Of a stretch of 5,617 bases of DNA, positions 4,829 to 5,617 are shown piece after piece. A program made the translations under genes and the position numbers. This DNA comes from Betaproteobacteria bacterium (GTDB lineage: Bacteria; Pseudomonadota; Gammaproteobacteria; Burkholderiales; Nitrosomonadaceae). The notes under the pieces were generated by a model. That model had not been told where the DNA came from. It did no database searches and saw only the letters and a program-made list of their open reading frames with translations. The stretch's first letter is position 1, and each line of letters opens with the position of its first letter. The stretch covers positions 1-5,617 of the forward strand of contig JAHZIU010000180.1 of assembly GCA_022601315.1 (NCBI GenBank), in the 5' to 3' direction.

Positions 4829-4981
4829 TTATCGCCAATTGGAGAATTCAGTTGAGGCAGTCTGACTCAAACTAAAAAATCTCCGTAAAAACCGGGCCGA
4901 TTCAATTCCATATTTGCGGCACCATCGAACACAACCAAGAATTATACCGTCCGAGTAATGTCGCGATTTGAAATCGCTCAT
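4829..4981 (-). pseudogene. IS6/IS26-family transposase remnant (N-terminus only)
   Basis: The minus strand from ATG at 4981-4979 to TAA at 4831-4829 encodes 50 residues. The first 26 read MSDFKSRHYS, DGIILGCVRW, CRKYGI, which by recall match the start of IS6-family transposases (FK-RH-x5-IIL-x2-VRW-x2-KYGI). After residue 27 the similarity ends: the following family segment (YRDLEEMLAERG or similar), the zinc-finger-like part and the whole DDE domain are missing. The conserved Trp in the family's IILW segment is Gly here. The ATG lies 61 nt from the end of an IS6-like terminal repeat, close to the spacing seen in intact elements. It is therefore one end of an IS6-type element whose remainder was deleted. 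Confidence 0.72.
4963..4977 (+). repeat. Short palindrome before a T-run
   Basis: GCGATTT-G-AAATCGC is a perfect 15-nt palindrome, followed after 6 nt by a run of seven T (4984-4990). It could act as a weak plus-strand terminator ahead of clpB. It also covers the first codons of the IS6-like remnant, so it may simply be part of that element. The gap between stem and T-run weakens the terminator reading. Confidence 0.3.
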
Positions 4982-5028
4982 CGTTTTTTTCTATATCAAA
5001 AACAAAAAATAGGCAGAATTTCAGATTT

Positions 5029-5042
5029 CTTGCAACAGAGCT
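5029..5042 (-). repeat. IS6-type terminal inverted repeat
   Basis: Read on the minus strand, the 14-mer is AGCTCTGTTGCAAG. It agrees at 12 of 14 positions with the IS6100-type end GGCTCTGTTGCAAA as I recall it. It lies upstream of the remnant transposase start, in the expected orientation. Confidence 0.65.
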
Positions 5043-5181
5043 AATTTACCTACAAGAAAGCTATTGGAGCAGGCAGGTTAAATATCGAAAACAAAATAAT
5101 TCGCATTAAAATATGCAACTGCTTTATCAATTTTATAAGGAATTAAACGCACAAATAAAATTGTCAGGCCAAATATTCTTA

Positions 5182-5211
5182 CTTGAAATTAGGAAGCGCC
5201 TCCCCCACGTA
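5182..5211 (+). promoter_or_regulatory. Sigma-32 (heat-shock) promoter of clpB
   Basis: CTTGAAA (5182-5188) is a perfect match to the sigma-32 -35 element. After 14 nt comes CCCCACGTA (5203-5211), close to the CCCCATnTA -10 element. The position, some 30 nt before the clpB start codon, leaves a leader of about 20-25 nt. clpB is a known RpoH-controlled gene in proteobacteria, so sequence and gene identity support each other. Confidence 0.88.
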
Positions 5212-5242
5212 GATACCAACACTATACAACGGGAGCGTTTTA

Positions 5243-5617
5243 ATGCGTTTTGACAAGTTAACTACAAAATTCCAACAAGCATTTGCTGATGCGCAGAGTA
5301 TTGCCGTAGGCCTGGATCATGCAACTATTGAGTCACAGCATATATTGCTTGCATTATTACAACAAGCAGATGGCGGTACAGTTTCATTATTACAGCGATC
5401 CGGCATAAATGTCCCGCCCCTTCAGAATGCTGTCAACCAGAGTCTCCAAAACCTACCAAAAGTTGAAGATTCAGGCGGAGAAATAAATGTTTCAAGAACA
5501 CTAGGCAATTTGTTTAATCTGGCTGATAAGGAAGCGCAAAAAAGAGGTGACCAATTTATTGCCTCGGAAATGTTTTTATTGGCTGCGGTTAAAGACAAAG
5601 GTGAAGTTGGCAACATA
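5243..5617 (+). CDS. clpB: ATP-dependent disaggregase ClpB, N-terminal part (runs off window)
   Basis: The frame from ATG 5243 stays open to the window end, giving exactly 125 codons. GGGAG (5231-5235) lies 7 nt before the start. The protein begins MRFDKLTTKFQQAFADAQ and continues with the two Clp N-terminal repeats: ESQHILLALLQQ at 30-41, and the second around 85-115 with GNLFNLADKEAQKRGDQFIASEMFLLA (shown in parts: AQKRGDQFIASEMFLLAA at 98-115). A GGTVSLL segment at 44-50 and LPKVEDSGGE at 71-80 are typical of ClpB and not of ClpA. ClpB is a cytosolic hexameric AAA+ machine that works with DnaK to dissolve protein aggregates. Full-length ClpB is about 860 residues, so only the substrate-contacting N-domain is present and both nucleotide-binding domains lie beyond the edge. 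The upstream heat-shock promoter fits its known regulation. Confidence 0.95.
   Translation, partial: MRFDKLTTKFQQAFADAQSIAVGLDHATIESQHILLALLQQADGGTVSLLQRSGINVPPLQNAVNQSLQNLPKVEDSGGEINVSRTLGNLFNLADKEAQKRGDQFIASEMFLLAAVKDKGEVGNI

Larger units (their letters stand above)
4829..5042 (-). mobile_element. IS6-like insertion sequence, left-end remnant
   Basis: The fragment runs from a terminal inverted repeat at 5042 inward to the point where the transposase reading breaks down. The element's other end was not found, so the left limit given is the stop of the remnant frame and not a true boundary. Confidence 0.6.
4766..5242. other. 477-nt gap holding a hairpin, an IS6-like remnant and the clpB promoter
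   Basis: No intact gene was found between the protease and clpB. From left to right the gap holds an AT-rich hairpin (4784-4819), a minus-strand IS6-like transposase remnant (4829-4981) with its terminal inverted repeat (5029-5042), about 140 nt of AT-rich sequence without recognised content, and a heat-shock promoter (5182-5211) with the clpB ribosome binding site. Confidence 0.6.

Noticed and set aside
5422..5616. Minus-strand open frame at the right edge
   Set aside because: It is antisense to clpB and has no independent support.
1..5617. tRNA, rRNA or CRISPR array
   Set aside because: No cloverleaf, rRNA-like or regularly spaced repeat sequence was seen on either strand by eye.

Overview
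The window looks like chromosomal DNA from an AT-leaning proteobacterium. Three things support this: a proteobacterial-type ClpB N-terminus, a sigma-32 style heat-shock promoter, and a Fur box with the enterobacterial-type 19-bp consensus. The ClpB start (MRFDKLTTKFQQ) fits a betaproteobacterium or related gammaproteobacterium. A Nitrosomonas-like organism is possible, but this is a guess from recall and not a result.

Layout. (1) Positions 1-844, minus strand: the first 281 residues of a protein with a helical, TPR-like N-terminus and a LicD/fukutin-type nucleotidyltransferase domain, cut by the window edge. (2) Positions 845-1077: a divergent intergenic region rich in short palindromes, with a Fur box at 968-986. 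(3) Positions 1078-1686, plus strand: a 202-residue RTX calcium-binding protein with no N-terminal signal, probably a type I secretion substrate under iron control, followed by a strong intrinsic terminator. (4) Positions 1784-2364: decayed DNA with the remnant of an IS1380-like transposase on the minus strand and one unassigned open fragment. (5) Positions 2365-4765, plus strand: a LuxR-type regulator made only of two tandem HTH domains, an unrecognised 224-residue cysteine-free protein, and a 293-residue trypsin/V8-like serine protease. The three genes are separated by intergenic regions of about 200 nt that contain perfect palindromes. (6) Positions 4766-5042: an AT-rich hairpin, then the N-terminal remnant of an IS6/IS26-like transposase on the minus strand with its terminal inverted repeat. 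(7) Positions 5043-5617: a heat-shock promoter and the first 125 codons of clpB, which runs off the window.

How it fits together. The most interesting part is the regulator, unknown protein and protease group, which is bracketed by two different insertion-sequence remnants. This suggests an accessory cassette placed between the rtx gene and the housekeeping gene clpB. A double LuxR HTH without any sensory domain could act as a constitutive or level-controlled DNA-binding protein on the nearby palindromes. That is inference from position only. The licD-like and rtx genes belong to surface or secretion functions and share the divergent control region, but nothing shows that they work together.
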